Shown: positions 1 to 4,643 of the stretch, piece by piece
Position numbering within the stretch: the stretch's first letter is position 1
Layout: every line of letters starts with the position of its first letter
Source: an uncultured Brevinema sp.
GTDB taxonomy: Bacteria > Spirochaetota > Brevinematia > Brevinematales > Brevinemataceae
DNA length: 5,714 nt
Direction: 5' to 3'
NCBI GenBank assembly: GCA_947036575.1
Contig: CAMQSH010000126.1
Coordinates: 1-5,714, forward strand
Program-made: the position numbers and the translations under genes
The notes under the pieces: model-generated
The model's input: only the letters and a program-made list of their open reading frames with translations
Databases searched by the model: none
What the model was told of the DNA's origin: nothing

Positions 1-2
1 TG

Positions 3-53
3 GACACAGGAACAGAAGCAGAATTTGATCTAAAAACTTTTGAGCTTTATTAA
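3..53 (+). CDS. 3' end of an upstream gene (partial, tentative)
   Basis: The third plus-strand frame is open from the window edge and reads DTGTEAEFDLKTFELY before a TAA at 51-53. Another plus frame ends slightly earlier, at the TAA at 31-33, so the choice of frame is uncertain; the longer one is preferred. A strong terminator hairpin begins 35 bases after this stop, as expected for the end of a plus-strand gene that converges with the phosphotransferase gene. The fragment is too short to assign a family. Confidence 0.4.
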   Translation, partial: DTGTEAEFDLKTFELY

Positions 54-87
54 AATTTAATCAATCAAGGATTATCAATCCATAAAC

Positions 88-117
88 AAAAAAGACTATA
101 TTACTATAGTCTTTTTT
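88..117. terminator. Symmetrical intrinsic terminator between convergent genes
   Basis: Six A's plus GACTATA pair perfectly with TATAGTC plus six T's around a four-base TTAC loop, giving a 13-bp stem. Both strands carry a U-tract after the stem, so it can end transcription from the left-hand gene and from the minus-strand phosphotransferase gene whose stop is at 143. Imperfect inverted flanks (ATCAATCCATAAAC around 75-87 and GTTTATTGGATTA around 140-153) could extend the structure. Confidence 0.9.
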
Positions 118-142
118 CTTTATTAAGGATTATCAGTATTGT

Positions 143-901
143 TTATTGGATTAAAGAATTAACAATGTATTCTTTATTAAATTCTAAATAAGTAATATCT
201 TTTTGGTAAGCCAAATGATGACCGTCTTGGAGGTTCTTTTGAAATTTTTCATCACCTTCGTTAGCTCTTTCTTGCATAAAATTCACCAATTCTTGTAGTC
301 GAATGATTATCATATCAACTAATTGTCTTCTAGAGTCTTGGGGTAGTCCGTATGAATCACAGAATTTCTTGGCACGGATACTTTGAGTATTTAAGTTGCC
401 TAGCATATCATAAGGATCAGTTTTGAAAGGAGCCCAACAATAAATGGCATATGCAATGTCCCAAATTCTTGGAGCAGGGTGAGCTGTATCAAAATCAAAA
501 ATCCCAACCACAGTATTTTCATTTAAGCTAACATTGTAAGGAGCAAAGTCACCATGACAAATGACTTCTTGAGGTTCTCTTGTTGGTAAAAACCATTTCA
601 AATCTTCAAATTGATTTTCTTTAAGAAAAGAAACTGTAGCATTATGGTATTGACGTAGGAGAACTGCGGCAGAACACAATGCTTCAGTACTTGCAATAGC
701 ACCAGTTAGAGGATAATTATAGATATCTCCTTCTATATAAGATAGTATTTCACAGTCATCAGTAATTCCAAAGACTTTAGGAACTGCGTAAAATTGTTTG
801 TTTTGTAAATACGTTAAAAGGCGATGTATCGTTGGTGTCCAAAATCCTTTAGGCCTATAAACTTTATTGTTTTGTATAGAGATACTCTTGGTTTTTTTCA
901 C
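143..901 (-). CDS. Aminoglycoside phosphotransferase/choline kinase-family protein
   Basis: A predicted cytoplasmic kinase-fold phosphotransferase of the APH family; the substrate is unknown and a resistance role is not implied. Numbered from the upstream ATG at 937, the catalytic-loop motif HGDFAPYN lies at residues 128-135 (putative catalytic Asp130, Asn135), and the metal-binding motif FDFD at 147-150 (Asp148). The N-lobe segment VYRPKGFWTPTIH is typical of the family's short members. The longest ORF starts at ATG 937 (264 aa), but that ATG lies immediately before a TATTAT -10 box whose TTTACA -35 sits 17 bp upstream, so the transcript should begin after it. The GTG at 901-899 has an AAGAGG Shine-Dalgarno site (912-907) five bases upstream and gives 252 aa, so it is preferred. 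Base composition looks somewhat richer in GC than the neighbours, which might reflect transfer. The family call is firm; the substrate is not. Confidence 0.88.
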   Translation of the reverse strand: MKKTKSISIQNNKVYRPKGFWTPTIHRLLTYLQNKQFYAVPKVFGITDDCEILSYIEGDIYNYPLTGAIASTEALCSAAVLLRQYHNATVSFLKENQFEDLKWFLPTREPQEVICHGDFAPYNVSLNENTVVGIFDFDTAHPAPRIWDIAYAIYCWAPFKTDPYDMLGNLNTQSIRAKKFCDSYGLPQDSRRQLVDMIIIRLQELVNFMQERANEGDEKFQKNLQDGHHLAYQKDITYLEFNKEYIVNSLIQ

Positions 902-928
902 GATAGCCTCTTGTTTTATGTTACTTTT

Positions 929-957
929 ATAATACATGATAAAATGTTTTTTGTAAA
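929..957 (-). promoter_or_regulatory. sigma70-type promoter of the phosphotransferase gene
   Basis: On the minus strand TTTACA (957-952) and TATTAT (934-929) are separated by exactly 17 bp. Transcription would start near 922, leaving a leader of about 20 bases that contains the AAGAGG site for the GTG start. The -35 box overlaps the left arm of the hairpin at 955-982 and lies 15 bp from the -35 box of the divergent secreted-protein gene. Confidence 0.65.
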
Positions 958-982
958 GAGACCATAACGATATTGTCTTTTT
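955..982 (+). repeat. Degenerate copy 1 of the terminator/promoter repeat (hairpin part)
   Basis: AAAGAGACCATA and TATTGTCTTTTT pair around an ACGA loop with one mismatch and one G:T pair. It matches copies 2 and 3 in the CGATATTGTCT core, but here the flanking genes are divergent, so no plus-strand gene remains for it to terminate. It carries part of the -35 boxes of both divergent promoters. Confidence 0.6.
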
Positions 983-1001
983 TATTATTATATGTTATAG
1001 T
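973..1001 (+). promoter_or_regulatory. Promoter of the first secreted-protein gene
   Basis: TTGTCT (973-978) and TATAGT (996-1001) are spaced by 17 bp. The same motif recurs as TTGTCT-N18-TATAAT before the two following transcription units. The predicted start near 1008 gives a leader of about 24 bases with an AGGAG site at 1018-1022. Confidence 0.65.
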
Positions 1002-1031
1002 AAAATACAATAGAGATAGGAGAATTGGGGT

Positions 1032-1628
1032 ATGAAAAAATTAATAAAAATAATGTTTATGCTATTGTTGATAGTAGCACCACTATATTCACAAGAAGTT
1101 ACCTTAGCAAATCTAAATGTATATTACTATAATAATATATCTAAAATAGTATCAGGCACGGCACTCCAGATAAATGGAGGTATGAATGGAGAGGACACCT
1201 ATGCAATCATTTATTTTGAACCTACCTTGGTACAGTATGCGGCTCTTTTTTCAAAAGAACAGAGAATAGAGTTATTAGCGGCTCTACAAAAATATAAAGA
1301 GTGGCGTGAAATAGCTATCAAGAATAAAGTAGAACATGCAAAAGATATAGCTATTTTTCCTATTCATGCTGTTGTTGATAGAAATTTTTTAAAGACAACT
1401 GTTTACAATCCTAATCTAACTATTCATTTTGTATCAAATAGTACCACTGAACATTTTTTATATTTTTTCTTTCATGAATCTCCTACAGATAATATGTTTC
1501 TAAAAATGAATCCAGGTAGTTTTTTCTTAGATTATGAAAATGTTGTCTTTTTAGAACAAGTATTACAAGAGAATAATATATTAGAAGGACTGGAGAATCA
1601 AAGAAAAAATGACGCTCTATTTCAATAA
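1032..1628 (+). CDS. Secreted protein of unknown function (paralog 1)
   Basis: I do not recognise this family. The 198-aa product opens with a lysine-rich start and a hydrophobic stretch (residues 1-20) ending in PLYS-QE, a plausible signal peptidase I site. There is no lipobox cysteine, so it is probably periplasmic or surface-exposed. The central segment has a basic helix, LLAALQKYKEWREIAI (81-96), followed by NKVEH and alternating hydrophobic segments such as LTIHFVSNS (129-137). The C-terminal part (about 166-198) is helical and charged and ends in ALFQ. The product at 2328-2936 is a clear full-length paralog, well over half identical by eye, with the same first nine codons. The start is supported by AGGAG nine bases upstream and a promoter at 973-1001. 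The gene is monocistronic, with a terminator at 1664-1698. Confidence 0.85.
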   Translation: MKKLIKIMFMLLLIVAPLYSQEVTLANLNVYYYNNISKIVSGTALQINGGMNGEDTYAIIYFEPTLVQYAALFSKEQRIELLAALQKYKEWREIAIKNKVEHAKDIAIFPIHAVVDRNFLKTTVYNPNLTIHFVSNSTTEHFLYFFFHESPTDNMFLKMNPGSFFLDYENVVFLEQVLQENNILEGLENQRKNDALFQ

Positions 1629-1663
1629 GTGAGCATTATACAAATGATAAAATCAATCAAAAT

Positions 1664-1698
1664 AAAAAGAAGATGATAGCGATATTGTCTTCTTTTTT
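1664..1698 (+). terminator. Terminator of paralog 1 (copy 2 of the composite repeat)
   Basis: A 15-bp stem (1664-1678 with 1683-1697, two G:T pairs) closes on a GCGA tetraloop of the GNRA type and runs into a T-tract. It begins 36 bases after the stop of paralog 1. Its 3' arm contains the TTGTCT -35 box of the next promoter, so terminator and promoter physically overlap. Confidence 0.82.
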
Positions 1699-1714
1699 AT
1701 ATATATGTTATAAT
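1685..1714 (+). promoter_or_regulatory. Promoter of the small membrane-protein locus
   Basis: TTGTCT (1685-1690) and a consensus TATAAT (1709-1714) are spaced by 18 bp. The predicted start near 1721 coincides with a small perfect hairpin, TGATA-AAGC-TATCA (1721-1734), directly before the GGAGG ribosome binding site at 1736-1740. Confidence 0.7.
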
Positions 1715-1748
1715 AACAGATGATAAAGCTATCATGGAGGGGGTTGTA

Positions 1749-1874
1749 ATGACATATATTATGTGGATTATAATTTTGGTGTTTTTAGTTAGTGTGATAA
1801 AGGGTTCTGACAACTTGTTAAATACTAATATGAATGAAGAGCAGAAAGAACTAAAGAAAGAATTAAAAAAATAA
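1749..1874 (+). CDS. Small membrane protein, likely first part of a frame-split gene
   Basis: The 41-aa reading frame starts at an ATG eight bases after a strong Shine-Dalgarno site (GGAGGGGG, 1736-1743) and lies 35 bases after a consensus -10 box. Residues 3-17 (YIMWIIILVFLVSVI) form one membrane helix. A charged tail follows, NEEQKELKKELKK (29-41), ending at TAA 1872-1874. The last codons sit in a run of seven A's (1865-1871) in the form A_AAA_AAA. A -1 shift there joins the frame continuing to 2197 and would give a single protein of about 149 aa. The good initiation signals lie here and none precede the second part, so I infer one gene broken or slipping at the A-run. A genuine stand-alone 41-aa protein remains possible. 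No family recognised. Confidence 0.62.
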   Translation: MTYIMWIIILVFLVSVIKGSDNLLNTNMNEEQKELKKELKK

Positions 1875-2197
1875 ATAAAAGTTCCTGTATTAAATTCTTT
1901 CTTTTTTCTCCAATATGGATATTTGGATATATAATACTTAGAGCGTTATTAAACGAAATCTATGTGATACCATCATTTATAAATTCTATTTTATGGACTT
2001 TTTATTTGGTAATGCCAAGTATACCTTATTTAATAAAATCAAATAAGCTGACAAAAGAATGCAATCAACAAATACAAAAATTATACACAGACGAAGATAA
2101 AACAAAGTCACATAAAGAAATCATTTTTATTCAGAGATTGGCTTTATTTCTTTTAGGTTTAAGTTCAATCGTAGCTTTACTTTTAAGTTTTAACTAA
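1871..2197 (+). pseudogene. Downstream part of frame-split membrane protein
   Basis: This frame is open from 1838 with no ATG. The only conventional start is a GTG at 1964 (77 aa), which has no Shine-Dalgarno site and would discard a hydrophobic stretch. Read from the A-run it begins INKSSCIKFF and contains three further hydrophobic segments: FFLFSPIWIFGYIILRALL, FINSILWTFYLVMPSIPYLI, and near the C terminus RLALFLLGLSSIVALLLSF. A polar loop with KTKSHKE separates the last two. Joined to the 41-aa ORF by a -1 shift it makes a coherent four-helix membrane protein. The split could be a true inactivating indel, a phase-variable homopolymer, transcriptional slippage on A7 or a sequencing error. 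If translated alone it would run from 1964 to 2197. Function unknown. Confidence 0.6.
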
Positions 2198-2248
2198 ATA
2201 GAAGGACATGATTGATTTTAGATATAGAATACAAATAATCAACTAATC

Positions 2249-2283
2249 AAAAAGAAGATGATAGCGATATTGTCTTCTTTTTT
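2249..2283 (+). terminator. Terminator of the membrane-protein locus (copy 3)
   Basis: The 15-bp stem and GCGA loop (2249-2278, loop 2264-2267) are the same as at 1664-1698 and are followed by T's to 2283. It lies about 50 bases after the stop at 2197. The 3' arm again contributes TTGTCT to the next promoter. Confidence 0.82.
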
Positions 2284-2299
2284 ATATATATGTTATAAT
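2270..2299 (+). promoter_or_regulatory. Promoter of the second secreted-protein gene
   Basis: TTGTCT (2270-2275) and TATAAT (2294-2299) are spaced by 18 bp. The predicted leader is short and carries AGGAG shortly before the ATG at 2328. Confidence 0.7.
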
Positions 2300-2327
2300 A
2301 ATATATGATAGATATAGGAGAATTGGG

Positions 2328-2936
2328 ATGAAAAAATTAATAAAAATAATGTTTGTACTATTGTTGATAGTAACACCACTATATTCACAAAAAGAGGTTG
2401 CCCTAACAAGGATAAATGCTCGTTACTATAATTCCTTGTCTGAAACAGTATCTGAGTTTAAACTTCAAATAAATGGGGTTCAAAGAAAAGGAGAAACTTT
2501 TGCTTTTGTTTATTTTTCACCAACAAAGCTAAGATATGCTGCTATTTTTACACAAGAAAAAAGAGTGAAATTATTAGCAGCTCTCAAAAAATATAAAGAA
2601 TGGCAAAAAATTGCTATTGATAATAAAGTAGAACATATAAAAAATATAGTGAGCTTTCCTATTTCTGGGGTGATTGAGTTTAATTCAAATACAGTAGCTT
2701 ATGATCCTGATTTAACTATTCGTTTTGCATCAAATAGTATTACAGATCATTTTTTAGTGTTTATTTTTCATGAAACAACTACAGGTAATAAATTTGCAAA
2801 GATGATACCAAGTGCTTTTTTCTTAGATTATGAGAGTGTACTATTATTAGAAAAACTATTACAAGAAAATTATTTTGTGTCAAAAACCTTAGAAGGCTTA
2901 GAAAACAAAAGAAAAAAAGATGCTCTATTTCAATAA
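2328..2936 (+). CDS. Secreted protein of unknown function (paralog 2)
   Basis: The product is 202 aa with the same architecture as the gene at 1032-1628: signal peptide with PLYSQ, the helix LLAALKKYKEWQKIAI, NKVEH, a strand-rich middle (LTIRFASNS), FFLDYES and the C-terminal LEGLENKRKKDALFQ. The two differ mostly in residues 22-65 and at a small length change near LLQENY. Conservation is strongest in the signal peptide, the KYKEW helix and the C terminus, which points to a maintained protein rather than drift. Promoter, leader and signal-peptide codons match paralog 1 almost exactly, as expected from duplication or conversion of the whole unit. No clear terminator follows; a weak stem (CTGTAT 2945-2950 with ATACAG 2967-2972) lacks a T-tract. 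No lipobox. Role unknown, presumably envelope or secreted. Confidence 0.85.
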   Translation: MKKLIKIMFVLLLIVTPLYSQKEVALTRINARYYNSLSETVSEFKLQINGVQRKGETFAFVYFSPTKLRYAAIFTQEKRVKLLAALKKYKEWQKIAIDNKVEHIKNIVSFPISGVIEFNSNTVAYDPDLTIRFASNSITDHFLVFIFHETTTGNKFAKMIPSAFFLDYESVLLLEKLLQENYFVSKTLEGLENKRKKDALFQ

Positions 2937-2984
2937 GTGATAAACTGTATAAACTGCAAATCGTTCATACAGCACGGTTTAGCC

Positions 2985-3056
2985 AAGTAGTATAATAAAG
3001 CCTAGAGCTTTTGAAATATTAGGAATAGAGCTAATAAATAAAAAATATTATATTAG
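2985..3056 (+). pseudogene. Decayed copy of the barrel-gene promoter and first codons
   Basis: TAGAGCTTTTGAAATATTA (3003-3021) matches 3647-3665 at 18 of 19 bases, and GCTAATAAAT recurs directly before what would be the start codon. In the copy at 3693 the start is ATG; here it is ATA (3038-3040). The following codons read KNIIL, against KKFIL in the real gene. A block of about 13 bp, including the TATAAT at 3664, is missing here. It looks like a relic of the 5' end of the outer-membrane-protein gene left upstream of the orphan gene. Confidence 0.5.
2991..2996 (+). promoter_or_regulatory. Possible -10 box for the orphan gene
   Basis: A perfect TATAAT occurs here, about 65 bases before the orphan gene, but no good -35 box is found at normal spacing. 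Confidence 0.3.
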
Positions 3057-3060
3057 GCGT

Positions 3061-3519
3061 ATGGGGCGGAATATGTGTTTGAATATACGATTTACTAGAG
3101 ATAGTACCAGCTTGGTAGATGATTGTAATAATAATGAAAAAGAATTTTCTTTACCTGAGGATATTACATGGGATAAGCTTATTCCTTTTTTGAAGAATAA
3201 CGGATTTATACCTAATGTTTCACCAAATGATGTTGTATGGGTTTTGATGAATGACAAAAACTGGGAGATGCTATCTTATTTCACAAAGTTTGATAAAACA
3301 CTCATATTTAAGGACAGTTTTTGCAAAGTAAAAGACTTTAAACATTTTCATTTGAAGTATTACTCCACTAGGTTTAAAAGAGGTGAACAAGTATTTATAG
3401 ACAATTCGTGTAGTGACTATATGTTATGGCATGATGGTGGGGCTACTGAGCTTGAATTATGTGACGTTTCACAAACAGAAAAAGAACAATGGAAAAAGAA
3501 TTACCTTTCTCCATCCTAA
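3061..3519 (+). CDS. Orphan cytoplasmic protein of unknown function
   Basis: I do not recognise this 152-aa protein. It has no signal peptide or membrane helix and is acidic to neutral with many aromatics. Five cysteines are scattered through it, and notable stretches are LPEDITWDKLIPFLKNNGF (about 31-49), DVVWVLMNDKNWEML and SDYMLWHDGGATELELCDV near the C terminus. The first ATG (3061) has only a weak AGG three bases from the start; the second (3073) follows GGGG and GGCGG and is an alternative that would shorten the protein by four residues. It sits between two gene relics (2985-3056 and 3594-3638), in a spot where the flanking envelope-protein families have recombined, so it may have been inserted or picked up there. 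A minus-strand ORF overlapping its 5' half is only a shadow. Confidence 0.72.
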   Translation: MGRNMCLNIRFTRDSTSLVDDCNNNEKEFSLPEDITWDKLIPFLKNNGFIPNVSPNDVVWVLMNDKNWEMLSYFTKFDKTLIFKDSFCKVKDFKHFHLKYYSTRFKRGEQVFIDNSCSDYMLWHDGGATELELCDVSQTEKEQWKKNYLSPS

Positions 3520-3542
3520 AGCATCCAATTCTATAGTACTTC

Positions 3543-3578
3543 AAAAAACCCTTTACCTAAATTAAGGGAGAGGTTTTT
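3543..3578 (+). terminator. Intrinsic terminator after the orphan gene
   Basis: A-tract and CCTTT (3543-3554) pair with AGAGG and T-tract (3569-3578), with an inner CCT/AGG stem around AAATTA, one bulged C and one A:G mismatch. It starts 24 bases after the stop at 3519. Imperfect but followed by five T's. Confidence 0.65.
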
Positions 3579-3593
3579 AATTTCAATGAATAA

Positions 3594-3638
3594 TTTTACA
3601 ATTATGGTGTCGTAGTGTTAGAAAAAGTATTGCAATAA
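3594..3638 (+). pseudogene. Relic of the secreted-protein family (C-terminal part)
   Basis: The short frame reads FYNYGVVVLEKVLQ then TAA. Paralog 1 has LDYENVVFLEQVLQ and paralog 2 LDYESVLLLEKLLQ at the matching place near their C termini. DNA similarity also shows (TGTC, TTAGAA, AAGTATT and CAA in the same order as in 1545-1570). An upstream in-frame stop at 3591 and the lack of any start make it non-coding debris. The match is short, so confidence is moderate. Confidence 0.42.
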
Positions 3639-3663
3639 AAACAGCATAGGGCTTTTGAAATAT

Positions 3664-3669
3664 TATAAT
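3664..3669 (+). promoter_or_regulatory. -10 box of the barrel-protein operon
   Basis: A perfect TATAAT lies 24 bases before the ATG at 3693, which leaves a very short leader with AGGGG (3681-3685) seven bases from the start. No good -35 box is seen at 16-18 bp, so a weak or activator-dependent promoter is likely. It would have to serve both barrel genes. Confidence 0.45.
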
Positions 3670-3692
3670 AATTTAGAAATAGGGGCTAATAA

Positions 3693-4349
3693 ATGAAAAA
3701 ATTTATACTAGTATTACTATTATTTGTATCTACGATAGGCTATGCTCAAGAATCGGAATTAGAATCTTTTGAAAATCATGTTTTTCGTTTATACGGAAGT
3801 ATAGGTTATGGTACTCAGGCTCTGAATGGCGGCGGTGGTTTAGCTTATGCTTATGAGTTTGGGGAAGTAAATTCTAAAAAATTTATGGGGCTCTCTGTTG
3901 ATATGCAAGTAGGTTCTGTTGGTCTTCCGAGTATGTTGTTTTTTAATATCCAGACTTCATTTGGTACGGGGATTCGTTATAAAGATGGCAGCAGATTCTA
4001 TTTTGACATTTTAGGTATTGGATACAGTCTGGTAACATCTTCATTAACAGAAGAAATGTACGGAAAGTATGGATACGAATCAGTAACTGGCAAGTATACA
4101 AGTATAGGGTTTTTACTGAATGTCTTGAGCTTTCATTATACGACAAATAATGGTTTTTATTTTTCATGGAGAAATAATATAATGCTGTATAGTAAAAGTT
4201 TTTTATCTAGAACCTATGAATCTGGTATAGTAGAAAAATTTAATAATTCTGATTCTAGTTTTACTTTTGAATATAGAACATATGTTACTGTTGGATTTGA
4301 TTTTTCTAAATTATATAGCCCTAAGAATTATCAAAAAAGAACATTTTAA
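3693..4349 (+). CDS. Putative outer-membrane beta-barrel protein A
   Basis: The 218-aa product has a clean signal peptide (residues 1-18, cleavage likely at GYA-QES). Alternating aromatic/glycine strands follow throughout: FRLYGSIGYG, GGGGLAYAYEFG, MGLSVDMQVG, FYFDILGIGYSLV, GFYFSWRNN, FEYRTYVTVGFDF. It ends in KRTF; a terminal phenylalanine is typical of proteins folded by the BAM complex. I infer an outer-membrane barrel of about 8-10 strands; the specific family is not recognised. It is a close paralog of the protein at 4810-5481, most conserved at FRxYGSxGY, the FFDILGxGY-type strand, GFYFSWRNN and the C terminus. ATG with AGGGG seven bases upstream. The next gene start in the operon is 36 bases downstream of its stop. 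Codons from 4217 onward, coding for the last 43 residues, are part of the 424-bp duplicated unit. Confidence 0.82.
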   Translation: MKKFILVLLLFVSTIGYAQESELESFENHVFRLYGSIGYGTQALNGGGGLAYAYEFGEVNSKKFMGLSVDMQVGSVGLPSMLFFNIQTSFGTGIRYKDGSRFYFDILGIGYSLVTSSLTEEMYGKYGYESVTGKYTSIGFLLNVLSFHYTTNNGFYFSWRNNIMLYSKSFLSRTYESGIVEKFNNSDSSFTFEYRTYVTVGFDFSKLYSPKNYQKRTF

Positions 4350-4640
4350 GTGAGAATCAAGGGATCAAGTGACGAGAGGATAATAATGAAGAAAATAATT
4401 TTTATATTACTATTTATATTAATAATAGGGCAGACTTATGCTCAAGAATCAGAATCTTATAAAAACCATGCTTTTCGTGTTTATGGTAGTTTAGGTTATG
4501 ATATTGCTGGTATAGAGCTTACTGCTATTGGCTTTAATATGGGTGGGGGATTATCTTATACTTATGAATTTGGAAAAATAGATTCAAAACATTTTGTGGG
4601 TGTTTCTGTTGATACACAATTAGGTGGGATTGGTTTCCCA
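4217..4640 (+). repeat. 424-bp tandem direct repeat, unit 1
   Basis: This unit covers the last 43 codons of barrel gene A, the 36-base spacer with its Shine-Dalgarno site, and the first 85 codons of barrel gene B. It is identical, as far as I can read, to 4641-5064. Its left edge falls after the second base of... the codon for Tyr175 is split so that the repeat begins with that codon's last T. Confidence 0.95.
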
Positions 4641-4643
4641 TGA
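4386..4643 (+). pseudogene. Truncated barrel protein B' (5' part only)
   Basis: The first 85 codons are identical to those of barrel gene B: signal peptide (cleavage likely at TYA-QES), FRVYGSLGY and the first strands up to GGIGFP. At the duplication junction (4640/4641) the frame runs straight into TGA (4641-4643), because the appended end of gene A is in another frame. The protein would lack most strands and the C-terminal phenylalanine signal, so it should not fold as a barrel. The start is ATG 4386, with GAGAGGA five bases upstream; a GTG at 4350 in the same frame only adds 12 unrelated residues. It may still be translated and exported as a fragment. Confidence 0.85.

Larger units (their letters stand above)
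1664..1716 (+). repeat. 53-bp terminator/promoter repeat, copy 2
   Basis: This stretch is identical, base for base, to 2249-2301. It comprises the hairpin terminator, the TTGTCT and TATAAT boxes and nothing coding. Copy 1 near 955-1003 is related but diverged. Confidence 0.85.
2249..2301 (+). repeat. 53-bp terminator/promoter repeat, copy 3
   Basis: Identical to 1664-1716. Downstream of the -10 box the leader switches to resemble that of paralog 1 (ATAGGAGAATTGGG), so the homology shared with copy 1 continues into the coding region of paralog 2. Confidence 0.85.

Noticed and set aside
1664..2301. CRISPR-like or mobile repeat array from the repeated hairpins
   Set aside because: There are only three copies, spaced by whole genes rather than by short spacers, and each works as a terminator plus promoter.
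2945..2972. Terminator after secreted paralog 2 (CTGTAT/ATACAG stem)
   Set aside because: The loop is 16 bases and no T-tract follows, so it does not meet the pattern of an intrinsic terminator.
3048..3257. Minus-strand ORF of 69 aa
   Set aside because: It lies inside and antisense to the orphan gene, has no Shine-Dalgarno site or promoter, and the encoded protein has no coherent features.
3943..4167. Minus-strand ORF of 74 aa
   Set aside because: It is antisense to the barrel protein A gene, whose strand pattern and paralogy are clear; it is a shadow frame.
4350..4385. GTG start giving a 12-residue extension of B' (and the same at 4774 for B)
   Set aside because: The ATG 36 bases later has GAGAGGA at ideal spacing and begins a textbook signal peptide aligned with barrel protein A; the extension would bury the signal.
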